DNA of 64,000 bases from positions 4,678,501 to 4,742,500 of the forward strand of contig NZ_CP040106.1 of NCBI RefSeq assembly GCF_005281475.1, in the 5' to 3' direction. The DNA is from Echinicola rosea (GTDB lineage Bacteria > Bacteroidota > Bacteroidia > Cytophagales > Cyclobacteriaceae). The notes under the pieces were generated by a model. That model did not search any database. It saw nothing but the letters and a program-made list of their open reading frames with translations, and was not told where the DNA came from. A program made the position numbers and the translations under genes. Of this stretch, positions 62,426 through 64,000 are shown piece after piece; position 1 is the stretch's first letter, and each line of letters starts with the position of its first letter.

Positions 62426-64000
62426 ATGCTAACCAAACTAGCCAGCATGCAAGTCAACTTTAAGCAGCAAGTCCTGCCACATCTTCTAGGGATCGTTTCA
62501 TTTTACGTTTTGATCGTATTATATTTTTCCCCGATCGTTTTTGATGGAAAAATGATCTTCCAGAACGACATCCTTCAATGGGAAGGATCAGCCAAGGAAA
62601 TGATTGATTTCCGCGAGGAAACCGGTGAAGAGGCTTTATGGACCAACAGCATGTTCGGTGGCATGCCTGCCTATCTGGTAAACACCGAGTACCCTGGAGA
62701 CATCAGCAGGACAGTGATCAGCGCGATCACCTTAGGACTGCCCCATCCCATCAATGGACTATTCTTTGGCATGGTCAGCATGTACATTCTACTACTGACG
62801 TTTCGGGTAAGGTCGGAGATTTCGGTCATGGGTGCTTGGGCATTTGCTTTTAATACCTTCCATATGCTCAGTCTGGAAGCCGGTCACAATGCCAAAATAT
62901 GGGCCATTTGCCTCGTTCCGTTGATCTTGGCAGGGATAAACATGGCCTTTAACGGCAAAAGACTCTTGGGGTTTGCCGTTACGGCAGTGGCCTTGATGCT
63001 GCAGATTCGCTTTAACCACCTCCAGATCACCTACTACACCCTGATCGTTGTACTGATCTATGCCATTGGCCAATTAACGTATTATATCAAAGAAAAAAGG
63101 TTACCTGAATTTGGCAAAATAGCTGGAATCCTCATCGTAGGGGGGCTTATTGCGGTGGGCGCCAATGCCAACCGTCTAATATCTGTGCTGGAATACGGAA
63201 AATACTCCATACGTGGTGAAAAGCTTCTGGAATCCGCAGGAGACAATGAAGCAGGATTAAGCAAGGAATATGCCTTTAGTTGGTCACAGGGCAAACTCGA
63301 ATCCTTTACCTTGCTCATTCCAAACTTTTCAGGAGGCGCCAGTCAGGAGGGTCTTCCAAGCGATTCCAATGCCGCTGAAGCCCTTCAGCAAAACGGTGTC
63401 TCGGGCGCTCAGCTCACCAATTTTCTTCAAGGAGCCCCTACTTACTGGGGAGATCAACCCTTTACAGGTGGCCCCATATATGGCAGTATTATTATGGTAT
63501 TCCTATTTGTGATCGGCATTATCTATGCACCAAAGCGATTTAGGAATATTTTTGTCGCGGTCACCATCATATCCCTCATGCTTGCTTGGGGCAAAAACTT
63601 AGCTTGGTTCAATTTTACGCTGTTCGACATCCTTCCCGGTTACAATAAATTCCGTGCCGTATCGATGGCATTGGGGATCACCTTATTTGCGGTACCGGTC
63701 CTGGGATGTATCGGCTTGGAACATTTATACGCAGACCAAAATAAACAAAAGAAAACCAAAGCGCTATTGCTTTCCATTGGCATTGTAGGTGGTTTTGTGG
63801 TATTGCTGATCTTATTGGCAGGGGCTTTTGGATTCAAAGGCGCGGCAGACGCCAGCTTCCCCGGTTGGCTGACCGATGCATTGCGAGAAGACCGAAAAAG
63901 CATGCTCCGAAAAGACGCCCTCAGAAGCCTGGCTTTTATCCTCCCTAGTGCCTTGCTGATATTCTTTGCTATCAAAGGCAAGGTAAAATACCTTTATGCC
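62426..64000 (+). CDS. YfhO-family membrane protein (partial, 3' end outside window)
   Basis: The frame is open from ATG 62426 (alternative in-frame ATG 62447) to the last base, 525 residues. A first membrane helix (GIVSFYVLIVLYFSPIVF) is followed by the periplasmic-facing segment FQNDILQWEGSAKEMI and GEEALWTNSMFGGMPAYLV, the conserved start of Bacteroidota YfhO proteins. Further helices lie at ~105-130, ~150-175, ~180-205, ~230-250, ~350-390 and ~410-430, among others. These GT-C-like polytopic proteins are thought to act in glycan or lipoteichoic-acid glycosylation; a precise role is not known. Confidence 0.85.
   Translation, partial: MLTKLASMQVNFKQQVLPHLLGIVSFYVLIVLYFSPIVFDGKMIFQNDILQWEGSAKEMIDFREETGEEALWTNSMFGGMPAYLVNTEYPGDISRTVISAITLGLPHPINGLFFGMVSMYILLLTFRVRSEISVMGAWAFAFNTFHMLSLEAGHNAKIWAICLVPLILAGINMAFNGKRLLGFAVTAVALMLQIRFNHLQITYYTLIVVLIYAIGQLTYYIKEKRLPEFGKIAGILIVGGLIAVGANANRLISVLEYGKYSIRGEKLLESAGDNEAGLSKEYAFSWSQGKLESFTLLIPNFSGGASQEGLPSDSNAAEALQQNGVSGAQLTNFLQGAPTYWGDQPFTGGPIYGSIIMVFLFVIGIIYAPKRFRNIFVAVTIISLMLAWGKNLAWFNFTLFDILPGYNKFRAVSMALGITLFAVPVLGCIGLEHLYADQNKQKKTKALLLSIGIVGGFVVLLILLAGAFGFKGAADASFPGWLTDALREDRKSMLRKDALRSLAFILPSALLIFFAIKGKVKYLYA

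Overview
The window looks like chromosome of a Bacteroidota bacterium of the order Cytophagales, most likely a marine Cyclobacteriaceae genus (Echinicola/Algoriphagus/Cyclobacterium-like). This is inferred from the outer-membrane beta-barrel TonB receptor beside a LytS/LytTR pair, FISUMP and Wzi-type surface proteins, TAnnTTTG-type -7 promoter boxes, an N-acylornithine carbamoyltransferase in the arginine operon and many short dispersed repeats. I see no tRNA or rRNA genes, CRISPR arrays or phage modules.

Layout. 0-16.8 kb: a truncated Wzi-like capsule protein, a thioredoxin-reductase-like flavoprotein, topoisomerase III, a lone receiver protein, then secreted or surface hydrolases and stress-type single genes (purple acid phosphatase-like protein, VOC and SRPBCC proteins, PI-PLC-like lipoprotein, sulfatase, FISUMP lipoprotein), a DnaQ-like exonuclease, EcsC and a YfcE-like phosphoesterase. 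16.9-18.1 kb: a dispersed repeat interrupted by an ORF-less group II intron of 594 nt. 18.2-22.6 kb: DUF808 membrane protein, succinate-semialdehyde dehydrogenase-type enzyme, a zeta-toxin-like pair whose kinase is frameshifted, and pdhB. 22.7-29 kb: PagL-like lipid A deacylase, TonB-type receptor and a divergent LytS/LytTR two-component pair. 29.3-37.8 kb: guanine deaminase, PLP decarboxylase, a helical protein of unknown function, leuA, ffh, a small membrane protein and a truncated DUF6567-like gene. 38.0-39.2 kb: a frameshifted IS110-family transposase. 39.5-48.8 kb: a secreted hypothetical, smc, a radical SAM/B12 enzyme, a DsbA/FrnE-like protein, a 51-residue zinc-ribbon membrane peptide and an HTH-Fic protein with a likely operator. 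49.2-58.5 kb: an almost complete arginine operon (GNAT, argG, argC, argD, argF', argB, argE, argH), preceded by a possible Arg-rich leader peptide and interrupted before argH by a four-helix-bundle gene framed by inverted repeats. 58.6-64 kb: MerR regulator, dprA, an 889-bp element with terminal inverted repeats and 12-bp flanking direct repeats, an HMG-CoA-lyase-like enzyme and the start of a YfhO-type membrane protein.

The most coherent unit is the arginine operon: glutamate is acylated, phosphorylated, reduced and transaminated; the acylornithine is carbamoylated directly (ArgF'), deacylated to citrulline by ArgE and finished by ArgG and ArgH. The strongest unusual observations are the exactly delimited ORF-less group II intron, whose removal restores the hairpin found intact in the second repeat copy at 60.9 kb; the Arg-codon leader upstream of the arg operon; the palindromic operator at the Fic gene; the non-canonical Ala at the acyl-specificity position of ArgF'; and several families of short elements with terminal inverted repeats. 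Two genes are broken by a single extra T in a T run (zeta kinase and IS110 transposase), so sequencing error must be excluded there.
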